Positions 25,188 to 33,781 of a DNA stretch of 62,110 nt are shown here, piece after piece; the first letter of the stretch is position 1; the number at the start of each line of letters is the position of its first letter. This stretch comes from CAZRXG01 sp964603985 (lineage in GTDB: Bacteria; Chloroflexota; Anaerolineae; Aggregatilineales; UBA3940), in assembly GCA_964603985.1 (NCBI GenBank), contig CAZRXG010000026.1, positions 1 through 62,110 on the forward strand, read 5' to 3'. The notes beneath the pieces are model-generated. The model had not been told where the DNA came from, did no database searches, and saw nothing but the letters and a program-made list of their open reading frames with translations. Position numbers and translations under genes: made by a program.

Positions 25188-27343
25188 AGGACATCGCCGT
25201 CCTGAGAGGAGATCTGCTCCTCCAGCCACTCGCGCAGGCCGACAGCCCGCCCGGTGTGGATGCTCTCCAGGGCCACCAATGCGATGGCCGTCGCCCGCAG
25301 CCCGTCGTACCCGGTCACGAGCAGATCAGCCCGGCCCTGGATCGCCGCGCCGAAGTTGTCCAGCAACGCCCGATGCCCCTTGTCCTGGCTCCCCTTGACG
25401 GACTGCCCGCGCATGCCCTTGAAGTCAAGAGTCTTGAAGTCGTCCAGCACGGCCACGCCGCCCCCGGCGAACACCTCAACGTACTCCTTGGGGAAGGCCG
25501 GGTCTCCCCGGGCGGTGTAAATGACGACCCCCAGCGACTCGTCGGGGAAGCGCATCGTGATGGCGAAGTCCTGCCCATCCGCGCTGCCCTGCGCGCTCAC
25601 CGTCAGCGGGTCGGCCCCGATCATCCCGCAGATGAAGTCGACGAAGTGCGCACCCTCGCCGAGCAGCCGCCCCCCGCCTTCGTCCGGGTCGTTCAGCCAG
25701 TGATCGTCCGGGAGAGGGCCGGCGTTCACACGGAAGGTGATCGTCCTGGGGCCGCCGATCCCGTCCAGCGCGTCCTTGAGCGCCAGCGCGGCCGGGGCCA
25801 GGCGGCGGTTGAAGTCCACCGCCAGCAGGACGCCCGACTCCTCGGCGGCCTCGATCATCGCCCGGCAGTCGGCGACGGTCAGGGCCATCGGCTTCTCGAC
25901 GAAAACGTGCTTCCCGGCCCCCGCCGCCGCGATGGCCTGTCCGGCGTGCAGGTGGTGCCGCGTTGCGATCAGGACGGCGCTCACGCCGGGGTCCATCAGC
26001 GCGGCGGTCAGATCGGTCGTCGCCAGCGCCGCTCTGGCTTTGCGCGCCACCTGCGCCGCCGACACACTGTCGCTGACGACGGCCTGCACGTCAAAGTAAG
26101 GGCTGGCTTTGAGGTTGGGCACGTGGACGGCGCGCGCAAAGGTCCCCGCCCCGACCAGCGCCAGCCCGATCCGCCTGCTCTCCGGCCTGACGGCCTGCAC
26201 CAAAAAGCGGCGCGGCGCGAGCGCCTCCTCGGCGGTGTCGCCGTAGGTCAGCATGACGCCCAGCACGCCCTCCTGCACCGCTTCGTAAGCTTTCCCCGCC
26301 TGCTCGACCGGGAACTCCGCCGCGATGAGCGGGTCGAGGTCGAGCTTCCCGTCGGCGACCAGTTGCAGGAAGGCGGCCATATTGCGCTGCTCGGTCCAGC
26401 GGACGAAGCCTAGCGGGTAGTCAACTGCGCGCTGCTCGTAATTCCGGTCGTAGCGACCCGGCCCCGTCGAGCGCGAGATCACAAAGTCCAACTCGCGGTT
26501 GTAGAACTCCGGGCGCTCCAGGTCCATCCCCATCGCGCCGACCATCACCACGCGCCCGCGCTCGCGGCACATCTTGAAGGCTTCGTTGGTGGGTTGGCTG
26601 CTGCGCGTCGCCGCGCAGAGGATGACTCTGTCCGCGCCGACGCCGCCGGTGAGGGCCATTACCTGTTGGGGAGCATCGCCCGGCCCGGGGTCAATCGTCT
26701 GCGCCCCGGCCAGCCGCGCGGCCAGCTCGCGCCGCACGGGAACGGGGTCCGATCCGATCACCTGGCAGCCCGCCGCGTCGAGCAACTGCGCCGTGATCTG
26801 GCCGATCAGCCCCAACCCCACCACGACAACCGTCTCGCCAAGCGTCACCTCGGCACGGCGCACGCCCTGCATGGCAATCGTCCCGATGGTGGTGAACGCC
26901 GCCTGGCGGTACGTCACACCCTGCGGAATGCGGGCCAGGAGGTTGTAGGGGACGGCGTCGTATTCGGCGTGGTTGGCGAAGCCCGCCCCGGCGCAGGCGA
27001 CCGGGTCACCTGCACGCAAGTCGGTCGTCTGCGGCCCCGACTCCACGACAACCCCCGCCGCGCTGTAACCGACCGGGAACCATGTCTCGGAGATGTCCTG
27101 CACCTGCCGGGCGGTGAATTTAAACCCTTCGCGCAGCATTAACTGAAAGGCGCGCCCGATCAGCTCCGGCTGTTCCATGGCTTTCTGGATCAGGCTTCCG
27201 CCGCCGGAGGCCGCCGTCATTTCGGTGCCGCTGGAGATCAGCGAGGCATGGACGCGCACCAGCGCGCCGTTCTCCGGCACGCCCGGTGCCGGAACCTCCT
27301 CCACCAACAGCTTACCCTTGCCGTCGAAGAAGACTTGCTTCAT
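25184..27343 (-). CDS. Two-domain oxidoreductase: zinc-ADH-like plus Gfo/Idh/MocA
   Basis: A 719-residue fusion. Residues 1 to about 370 form a medium-chain dehydrogenase (LISSGTEM, AGAGFANHAEYD, cofactor loop VVVVGLGLIGQITAQLL). Residues from about 385 form a Gfo/Idh/MocA domain (LALVGAGTFARAVHVPNL, then VEKPMA with the usual lysine, and GEGAHFVDFICGM). Such bi-domain proteins occur in capsule and exopolysaccharide loci next to heparinase-like proteins, as here, and probably convert a nucleotide-sugar or uronic-acid intermediate. The ATG at 27343 has GGGGAA upstream. Confidence 0.85.
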   Translation of the reverse strand: MKQVFFDGKGKLLVEEVPAPGVPENGALVRVHASLISSGTEMTAASGGGSLIQKAMEQPELIGRAFQLMLREGFKFTARQVQDISETWFPVGYSAAGVVVESGPQTTDLRAGDPVACAGAGFANHAEYDAVPYNLLARIPQGVTYRQAAFTTIGTIAMQGVRRAEVTLGETVVVVGLGLIGQITAQLLDAAGCQVIGSDPVPVRRELAARLAGAQTIDPGPGDAPQQVMALTGGVGADRVILCAATRSSQPTNEAFKMCRERGRVVMVGAMGMDLERPEFYNRELDFVISRSTGPGRYDRNYEQRAVDYPLGFVRWTEQRNMAAFLQLVADGKLDLDPLIAAEFPVEQAGKAYEAVQEGVLGVMLTYGDTAEEALAPRRFLVQAVRPESRRIGLALVGAGTFARAVHVPNLKASPYFDVQAVVSDSVSAAQVARKARAALATTDLTAALMDPGVSAVLIATRHHLHAGQAIAAAGAGKHVFVEKPMALTVADCRAMIEAAEESGVLLAVDFNRRLAPAALALKDALDGIGGPRTITFRVNAGPLPDDHWLNDPDEGGGRLLGEGAHFVDFICGMIGADPLTVSAQGSADGQDFAITMRFPDESLGVVIYTARGDPAFPKEYVEVFAGGGVAVLDDFKTLDFKGMRGQSVKGSQDKGHRALLDNFGAAIQGRADLLVTGYDGLRATAIALVALESIHTGRAVGLREWLEEQISSQDGDVL

Positions 27344-27422
27344 AATTCCCCGCCGTCGAAGACGCAACCACCATCCTCAGGCCGCGCGATGAGAGGGGCA
27401 GGCCGGGCGAACGGGGGTCTGG

Positions 27423-29696
27423 TTAACCGGTCGTCACCGCGAGTCTGCCCGGTCTGATGGCGGGGCTTAGGGCTTTCCTGAAGTTGATCAGAGCGACCCG
27501 CCCCGCAGCGCGTACTACTTTAACGTCGGCCTTGGTCTGGTGGGGATACAACAGTATCACCAAGTCGGCAGGGAGTTTAACGCGCCCTGTGAATTTGGCA
27601 ACCGGCGCTTTCTCTCTGACACCGTAGCGCGGCGAATACCAGCTATCCTCAAGCGTGGCCTCAAGTGGAAAGTCGCCCAGCGGGAGGAGGATCAGGTTGG
27701 CCCCCGACAGGTTCTCTGTGCGGATCGCGTTGTTCGTCCGGTCCAGGCGGGTGGGCATCGGCGCGAAGTGAAACCACAGCGTCAGGTCCTGCCTGTGCTC
27801 GACCCCGTTCTCTTCGGCTGGGGAAACAACCGGATCAACCCGGTCGTGCAATATCCACAGACGAGCGACCTTGTCAAACCAGATCTGCCGCCGGTGGGTG
27901 ATCCCCGGCTTCAGGCGCGCATAGCCACTGTGCGATGCCTCGAACAGGTCATACGCGCTTTGCAGCACCCAGCGGTGAACGGTCACGCTCGCGTCGCTGC
28001 CCAGGCTGAACAACTCGTCGTCGGGCAGGCGGTTGATCTCGTGATCGCCGACCTGGAGCGTGTTGTGGTAAGCCGTCGAGCGAAACGTGTTGCGGGCTGC
28101 CGGGTCTGAGGTGTAAGCGTAGCTCCCCGGATCGACCAGGAAGAGCCGCCCGTAGGCGCAGAGCGTCAGGCTCAGCGTGTCGTTGTGGGCGTGCCCGCCC
28201 GCCCCACCCTGCCCAACGCCCCCGGCGTCGATTGTCAGGTGGAATTCCCTGTCACGTATGACGTACAGGCCGCCCGCCTCGAATCCCCGCGACTCCGTCA
28301 CACCCTCTACGGAGATCGGCCTGTGGGCCAGTGCGCGCGCCCGTGCCCTCACGCCCGCCTTGACATCGACCCAGTCGTCGTCTTCCGCGCTTTCGGGACG
28401 CTGCGTGGTGCGGGTCAGCACGTCGGTGAAGCGCGCCGCCGCGTCCGAGGCGAAGTACCAGAAGGCATCCTGCCATTCGTCTCCCGCCGCCACCGACCAC
28501 CCGCGCCATGCGGGATCGACGAAGCCCGCCCAGTCGGGCAGTTCGCGCTCCAGCACCAGTGAGCCTAATCCGAGCAGGTGGCGGTGGTCATGGGCCATGC
28601 GAACCGGGTCGGCGTGGACGGTCAGGGGGAGCAGCCGCCCGTCGTCCACATCGCCGATCTGCGGTGCCAGCCCGTTGGGCTGCGTATAGGCCATGATGAC
28701 ATCGAGCATCGAGCGCAGGCGCGCCTGGACCGTCTCCGGCACATTGATGCCGTTGACGATGCACAGCGCGGCCACGCTGAGTGCCATCTCGGTGACCAGG
28801 CGATGGTACGCAGTAGATGCCTCGTAGTTCATCCCGTCGGGGTGGGTCTGCCGCTCCAGTTCCTCCCACAGGCCCGACAGGCCGACGCTCTTCCAGCGGG
28901 CGGCCTCAGGAAACTCCGGGAACATGATGCCCAGATAGGCCAGCCCGGTCAGGTTGGCGATCAGGTGGTTGGTGCGCGGCCAGCCATCTTCAAGGTGCTT
29001 CAGGAGGTGCTCGCCGTGCTGGCACAGGCTGGTGAGCAGCAGAGCCAGGAAGTTCACCGTGAGGGCATCGGATTCGATGATGAAGTAGCAGGCCCATATC
29101 CAGTTGACGGCCCGGATTGCCACGTCCATCGGCCCTGCCCAGTTGACGCCGAACTCGTAGGGGTTGGCCTTGATCCAGCCTGTGATCTGGTCGACGATCT
29201 CCCTGGCGTAGATCTCATCCTGGGTGTAGAGGTAAGCCTGCCCCAGCCGGAGCGCGTGGTGGAAGCGGCTCAGCTCCCAGGGCACCTTGACATCAAAGCC
29301 GCCTTTGGGCGAGGTAAGCGTCAGGCGGGTGTAATGTATGAGCGGCCAGCTATGATCGTTCTTGAAATCCCGGTGCCAGTCGATCTTCTTACCAAGGTCT
29401 CGCTCGCCTGATCCCAGCAGGTCGAAGTGGTGCCTGAGGATCTTGTCAGCCTGCTGGATCGTGAGCCGGGGTATGTGGGGGAAAAACCGGCCCAGGAGCG
29501 CCGCCTGTTCCGGGATCAACCCGAAGAAGCGCGGGGTTTGCCTTTCACGAAGCTGCTCCGCGATCTCCCGAACGCTGGAACCTACCTTGATGGCACGCGG
29601 CCTGGTCGGCGCGGTTCGCGTGCGCACCTCCCGCAGTATGCGACGCCACGCCACGCTTGCCAGTTGACCCGGCGGAATCGACCTGTGTCTGCTCAT
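27423..29696 (-). CDS. Heparinase II/III-like polysaccharide lyase family protein
   Basis: A 757-residue protein: an alpha/alpha barrel N-terminal half (WELSRFHHALRLGQAYLYT, NHLIANLTGLAYLG, DGMNYEASTAYHRLV) and a beta-sandwich half with GGVGQGGAGGHAHNDTLSLTL, YTSDPAARNTFRSTAYHNTL and the histidines typical of heparinase II/III. No signal peptide is seen, as is usual for members in biosynthesis loci, where they may act in C5-epimerisation or trimming, not degradation. The ATG at 29696 has GAGGAG eight bases upstream; a GTG/ATG pair three codons before is possible. Confidence 0.85.
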   Translation of the reverse strand: MSRHRSIPPGQLASVAWRRILREVRTRTAPTRPRAIKVGSSVREIAEQLRERQTPRFFGLIPEQAALLGRFFPHIPRLTIQQADKILRHHFDLLGSGERDLGKKIDWHRDFKNDHSWPLIHYTRLTLTSPKGGFDVKVPWELSRFHHALRLGQAYLYTQDEIYAREIVDQITGWIKANPYEFGVNWAGPMDVAIRAVNWIWACYFIIESDALTVNFLALLLTSLCQHGEHLLKHLEDGWPRTNHLIANLTGLAYLGIMFPEFPEAARWKSVGLSGLWEELERQTHPDGMNYEASTAYHRLVTEMALSVAALCIVNGINVPETVQARLRSMLDVIMAYTQPNGLAPQIGDVDDGRLLPLTVHADPVRMAHDHRHLLGLGSLVLERELPDWAGFVDPAWRGWSVAAGDEWQDAFWYFASDAAARFTDVLTRTTQRPESAEDDDWVDVKAGVRARARALAHRPISVEGVTESRGFEAGGLYVIRDREFHLTIDAGGVGQGGAGGHAHNDTLSLTLCAYGRLFLVDPGSYAYTSDPAARNTFRSTAYHNTLQVGDHEINRLPDDELFSLGSDASVTVHRWVLQSAYDLFEASHSGYARLKPGITHRRQIWFDKVARLWILHDRVDPVVSPAEENGVEHRQDLTLWFHFAPMPTRLDRTNNAIRTENLSGANLILLPLGDFPLEATLEDSWYSPRYGVREKAPVAKFTGRVKLPADLVILLYPHQTKADVKVVRAAGRVALINFRKALSPAIRPGRLAVTTG

Positions 29697-29749
29697 ACCC
29701 ATCACTCCTCGTCCTTCGTCTGCGATAACAATATTACCCGATCCCCGAT

Positions 29750-30970
29750 TCAGACTTCCAATACTTCGTCATATACGGCCACCGTCGCGGCGGCGTTCTT
29801 CGAAGCATCAAACAACCGCCGTGCCCGCCGGTAGGCTGCCTCGCCCATCGCCTGCGCCCGTGCCGGATCACCCAACAGCGCGGCCATCGCCTGTCCCAGT
29901 GTAGCAGGGTCGCCCGCCGGGACGAGCAGCCCCGTCTCGCCGGGGACGACCAGCTCGCGCGGGCCGCCCAGGTCGGAGGCGACGGCGGGTTTGCCCATCG
30001 CAGCCGCCTCGATCACCGGTCTGGCGAAGTGCGGCACCACCGACGGGAAGGCCAGACAGTCGCTCGCCGCCAGCATGTCCGGGATATCACGCCGGACGCC
30101 GGTGAAGGTCAGGGCCGCCCGTGCCTCCGGCTCAAGCGCATTGAGCGCGCGTTGGCAGGCCCGCTGGTAGGCATCGGCTCCCAGCAGGCGCTTCGCCAAC
30201 CCCTTCGGCCCACGCTCAGCGGGCAGCGCAGGCGGCGGGCCGGCGACGATCACCCGCGCCCCCGGCACAGATGCCAGCAGGTGCGGCAGCGCCCGGATCA
30301 GGATCAGCGTCCCTTTTGGCTCCGCGACGCCGCCCAGCATCGCCACGACCGGCGCACCGTCCGGGATGTTCAGCTCTGCCCGCACAGCCTCACTGCCGGT
30401 AGAGCGGTCAAACGTGTTAAAGTCCACGAAGTTGTAGATCACGCGTATCCGGCCGCTGGCGATCAACTGGCTGGCATCATTATCGCATATTGCGACCACT
30501 CGCGCAGCACACCGGTGGATCGTGCGTCTGATCCAGGCCCGCCGCAGGCCCAGGTATCCCCGCGCCAGGGGTTCGCGGATGTGCCAGACGACCGGCACGC
30601 CCTCAAGCGCGCACCCGATTGCCGCCGGTGCCAGCGTCGATGAGTTAAGGTGAACCAGGTCGGGCTTCAGCCGCCGGAGCAGGGCGCGCGTCCGGCAGAT
30701 TGAGGGCCAGATGCGGGCCAGTTTCCCCGGCAGCCGCCACCACGCCCGCCCACCGTACCACTCCAGTGTGGTGTGGCTGAAGTCGCTGATGCCCCCCTCG
30801 ACATGTGTCTCGATGCCCTCGGCCCGGTACAGGTCAACAACCGGCCCCGGCTTGAGCGTGACGACGACCGGCTCGTAGCGCGCGCGGTCCAGTTGCCGGA
30901 GCAGGTACAGCAGGCTGAGCGGCGCGCCGCCGATGCCGCCCCCGTGGTGGATGTAGAGGATTCGCCTCAT
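29750..30970 (-). CDS. GT4 family glycosyltransferase
   Basis: A 406-residue GT-B protein. IHHGGGIGGAPLSLLYLLRQL at the start, LVHLNSSTLAPAAIGC in the acceptor half, and AMLGGVAEPKGTLILIRALP plus PHFARPVIEAAAMGKPAVA in the donor half place it in GT4. The first glutamate of the E-x7-E pair is replaced (PHFARPVIEAA), seen in some GT4 members. The start overlaps the stop of the GT2 gene as ATGA. Confidence 0.85.
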   Translation of the reverse strand: MRRILYIHHGGGIGGAPLSLLYLLRQLDRARYEPVVVTLKPGPVVDLYRAEGIETHVEGGISDFSHTTLEWYGGRAWWRLPGKLARIWPSICRTRALLRRLKPDLVHLNSSTLAPAAIGCALEGVPVVWHIREPLARGYLGLRRAWIRRTIHRCAARVVAICDNDASQLIASGRIRVIYNFVDFNTFDRSTGSEAVRAELNIPDGAPVVAMLGGVAEPKGTLILIRALPHLLASVPGARVIVAGPPPALPAERGPKGLAKRLLGADAYQRACQRALNALEPEARAALTFTGVRRDIPDMLAASDCLAFPSVVPHFARPVIEAAAMGKPAVASDLGGPRELVVPGETGLLVPAGDPATLGQAMAALLGDPARAQAMGEAAYRRARRLFDASKNAAATVAVYDEVLEV

Positions 30971-31902
30971 GCTGCCGGTGAGTTTGCGCGCGCGATCTCG
31001 CGGCAGGCGATCCAGTACCCGACCGCCGTGGCTGTCACCTCGACCATGCGCGTATAGGTGAACGGCAGCCAGTCGCGCAGGCCCCGCTCCGAGTGGCGCA
31101 CCAACCGCAGAGCGTATACCAAAGGTGGGATGAGCAGCCCGACCAGCGCCAGCGTGCCGACCACCGAGCGCAGGATCGAAAACCAGCGGAGGGGCCGTTT
31201 CTCGTAAGCGTACAGGCGGTATGCCCCGCCGCGTCCCCGCCCCAGGCGCTGTCGCCAGTAGACCCGGAAAGCGTGCGGCGCGAGGTGCGGCACGACAATG
31301 GAAAAGTCCATGGCACGCCGGTAGCGCGCGCTCATGTGCCCGCCGAACACACCGTCCTCGCCTGCCGTGTTGTGCCCGAACGCTTCAGGGAAGCCGCCCA
31401 CCGACAGCGCCGCCTCACGGCGGCAGGAGTAAGCCTCGGTCCACTGAAGCTCCTCCTTGTGAAGCGAGAGGTTATGCTCGTGCTGGGCCTGTAGGTAGCG
31501 CGGGAAGAGCCGGTCGGTGTTGATGACCCTGGAGTCCACCAGCACGTAGTCCGCACCGTTCCGGTAGTGGGGCATGATGCGCTCGACGAAGTCCGGTGGT
31601 AAGAACACGTCGGCGTTCAGGACGATCACGATCTCGCCCTGCGCCTCCCGCAGCCCGGCGTTGCGGGCCACTGAGACGCCGGGCCTGTCGCCCTGTGGGA
31701 CGATGCGCAGACCGGGGATGCGCCCCTGGTAGCCGCGCACGATCTCCGGCGTGCGGTCGGTGGACTTGTCAACCACGATCACCTCAAGCGGCCGGTAGGT
31801 GAGCGCGGCCAGCGTGTCCATCTCCCGCGCGATGTCTTCCTCTTCGTTGTAGGTCGGCACGACGATGCTGACCAGAGGGTCAGCCCCCTCAGGCATCCCC
31901 AT
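30967..31902 (-). CDS. GT2 family glycosyltransferase with membrane tail
   Basis: A 311-residue GT-A protein: SIVVPTYNEEEDIAREMDTL, VIVVDKSTDRTPE (Lys-Ser in place of the usual Asp-Gly-Ser), VLNADVFLPPDFVE as the metal motif, and GGFPEAFGHNTAGEDG in the acceptor region. Two hydrophobic segments near residues 245-265 and 285-300 anchor it. Its start lies 14 bases inside the end of asparagine synthetase-like gene 2. Confidence 0.84.
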   Translation of the reverse strand: MGMPEGADPLVSIVVPTYNEEEDIAREMDTLAALTYRPLEVIVVDKSTDRTPEIVRGYQGRIPGLRIVPQGDRPGVSVARNAGLREAQGEIVIVLNADVFLPPDFVERIMPHYRNGADYVLVDSRVINTDRLFPRYLQAQHEHNLSLHKEELQWTEAYSCRREAALSVGGFPEAFGHNTAGEDGVFGGHMSARYRRAMDFSIVVPHLAPHAFRVYWRQRLGRGRGGAYRLYAYEKRPLRWFSILRSVVGTLALVGLLIPPLVYALRLVRHSERGLRDWLPFTYTRMVEVTATAVGYWIACREIARANSPAA

Positions 31903-33775
31903 CCATCCCCTGGTCGATGAACGTTCTCATCCACAATTCAAGCACGGTCAAGGCCCAGGTGTACATGTAGGGAGTGTCGTGCTCCAGAAAGTCGCGGTAC
32001 ACGTCCTGCATGGCTTCGTAGCGGAACACCCCCCGCCGCTCAACCGACTCGCGTGAGAAGACATCGACCAGCACGTCGCGTAGTTCTTTGCGCATCCAGG
32101 CGGCGACGGGCATCTCAAAACCGCGCTTGGGCCGGTCGAGCACTTCCTCCGGCAAAACGTCCTGTAGGGCCTGGGCGAAGATCCACTTGCTCCGTCCCTC
32201 TCTCAGCTTGAGATCGGCGGGAATGCGCGTTGCGAACTCGACCAGTTTATGGTCGATCAGCGGGACGCGCACCTCCAGCGAGTGTGCCATGCTCATCGCG
32301 TCGGTGTCACGCAGCAGGGTGTGCGCCATGTAATTCAGCAGTTCCAGCCGCGTCAGTTGCGCGACCGGCTCTGTCTCGGCGGGGTGCACGAAGCGTCCCA
32401 GGTACTTCAAAGACGATTCCGGCGCGGCCAGCATTGAGACGGTCGCCGGGGTGTAGAGCCCGAGCTTGTGCTCCTCATCGAATAATACCCGCACCCGCTC
32501 GTAACGCGTCGGCAGGTCGCCATCCAGCCAGGTGAGTGCCCGCTGGATCGAGCCGGAAAGCGGTGCCGTCCCACGCGTCACCTCTCGCGCCGCACGCGGC
32601 AGCCTCCGCCACAGGTCACTGGCCCGGTCGGCCCGTCTGAACAATCTGAACTGCGGATACCCGGCAAACAACTCATCCCCGCCCAGCCCTGACAGCGCCA
32701 CCTTGCCTTGCTGACCGGTTGCCTGGGAGACCAGATAGGTATTCAGACCGTCGCCGGTCGGCTGGTCCATCGCCAGAATGATCCGGTCAATCTGGTCTCG
32801 CACGCTGCGCCCGGAGACGATGACCTCGGTGTGATCGGTGCCGTAGTAGTCGGCCAGCGTCCGCGCCTGGGAGCGCTCGTCAATCGCCTCTCCCTCGACG
32901 CCAAACCCGATGGAAAAGGTGCGCAGGCGCTCCCCGCTGATGCGGGTCATCAACGCGACCACGGCGCTCGAATCAAGCCCGCCTGACAGGAACGCGCCTA
33001 CCGGCACATCGGCGATCATGCGCAACTGGATCGATTCCTCCAGCAGGCGTCGAAGCTCGGCCAGGATCTCGTCTTCGCCCAGGGTGAGCGGCTCAATAGC
33101 TGGCAGGCTCCAATATGGCCGGGTGTTCAGTTTACCATCCTGGAAGGTCAGGAAGTGCCCGGCGGGCAGCATCTCGACGCCTTCCAGCATGGTGTAGGGA
33201 GTGGGCACGGAATAGAACGACAGGTAGTGATGGAGGGCCGCGTAGTTCAGGCGGCGTTCTGCCAACCCGGCCGTCAGCAGGGCCTTCAACTCCGAAGCAA
33301 AAGCGAAGCTGCCGTGTTCGAGCCTGTGTATGTAGTAGAACGGCTTGATGCCCAGCCGGTCGCGGGCGGCGAACAGCTTCGCTTCCTGAGTATCCCAGAT
33401 CGCGAAAGCGAACATTCCCCGCAGGTTATCAAGGCATTTGTCGCCCCATTCTTTGTAGGCGTACAGGATCACCTCGGTGTCACTGCGCGAAAAGAACCGG
33501 TGGCCTAATTCGATCAGGATCTCGCGCAGCGCCTCGAAGTTATAGATCTCGCCGTTGTGGACGATCCAGTAACGGCCATCTTCGGTGCACATCGGCTGGT
33601 GACCGGCGTCTGTGAGGTCGATGATCGACAGCCGGGTGTTGACCAGCGCAACCGGCACCGGCTCATGGGCAACATAGACACCGTGATCGTCCGGCCCACG
33701 ATGCTGCATCGCGCGGGCGGCGACTTCGGCCATCTGCTCGTCGGCTGTCCCAACCGTTCCCCAGATTCCGCACAT
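31889..33775 (-). CDS. asnB: AsnB-type glutamine amidotransferase (copy 2)
   Basis: A 628-residue asparagine synthetase family protein: Cys2 nucleophile (MCGIWGTVG), MQHRGPDDHG, NGEIYNFEAL and the PP-loop SGGLDSSAV. It differs widely from copy 1 at 19734-21668, so the two probably amidate different acceptors. Two AsnB proteins in one glycan cluster is also typical of exosortase-linked exopolysaccharide loci, but no exosortase is seen in this window. The start follows the GT-C stop by six bases and the stop region overlaps the GT2 gene. Confidence 0.88.
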   Translation of the reverse strand: MCGIWGTVGTADEQMAEVAARAMQHRGPDDHGVYVAHEPVPVALVNTRLSIIDLTDAGHQPMCTEDGRYWIVHNGEIYNFEALREILIELGHRFFSRSDTEVILYAYKEWGDKCLDNLRGMFAFAIWDTQEAKLFAARDRLGIKPFYYIHRLEHGSFAFASELKALLTAGLAERRLNYAALHHYLSFYSVPTPYTMLEGVEMLPAGHFLTFQDGKLNTRPYWSLPAIEPLTLGEDEILAELRRLLEESIQLRMIADVPVGAFLSGGLDSSAVVALMTRISGERLRTFSIGFGVEGEAIDERSQARTLADYYGTDHTEVIVSGRSVRDQIDRIILAMDQPTGDGLNTYLVSQATGQQGKVALSGLGGDELFAGYPQFRLFRRADRASDLWRRLPRAAREVTRGTAPLSGSIQRALTWLDGDLPTRYERVRVLFDEEHKLGLYTPATVSMLAAPESSLKYLGRFVHPAETEPVAQLTRLELLNYMAHTLLRDTDAMSMAHSLEVRVPLIDHKLVEFATRIPADLKLREGRSKWIFAQALQDVLPEEVLDRPKRGFEMPVAAWMRKELRDVLVDVFSRESVERRGVFRYEAMQDVYRDFLEHDTPYMYTWALTVLELWMRTFIDQGMDGDA

Positions 33776-33781
33776 AGTGGC

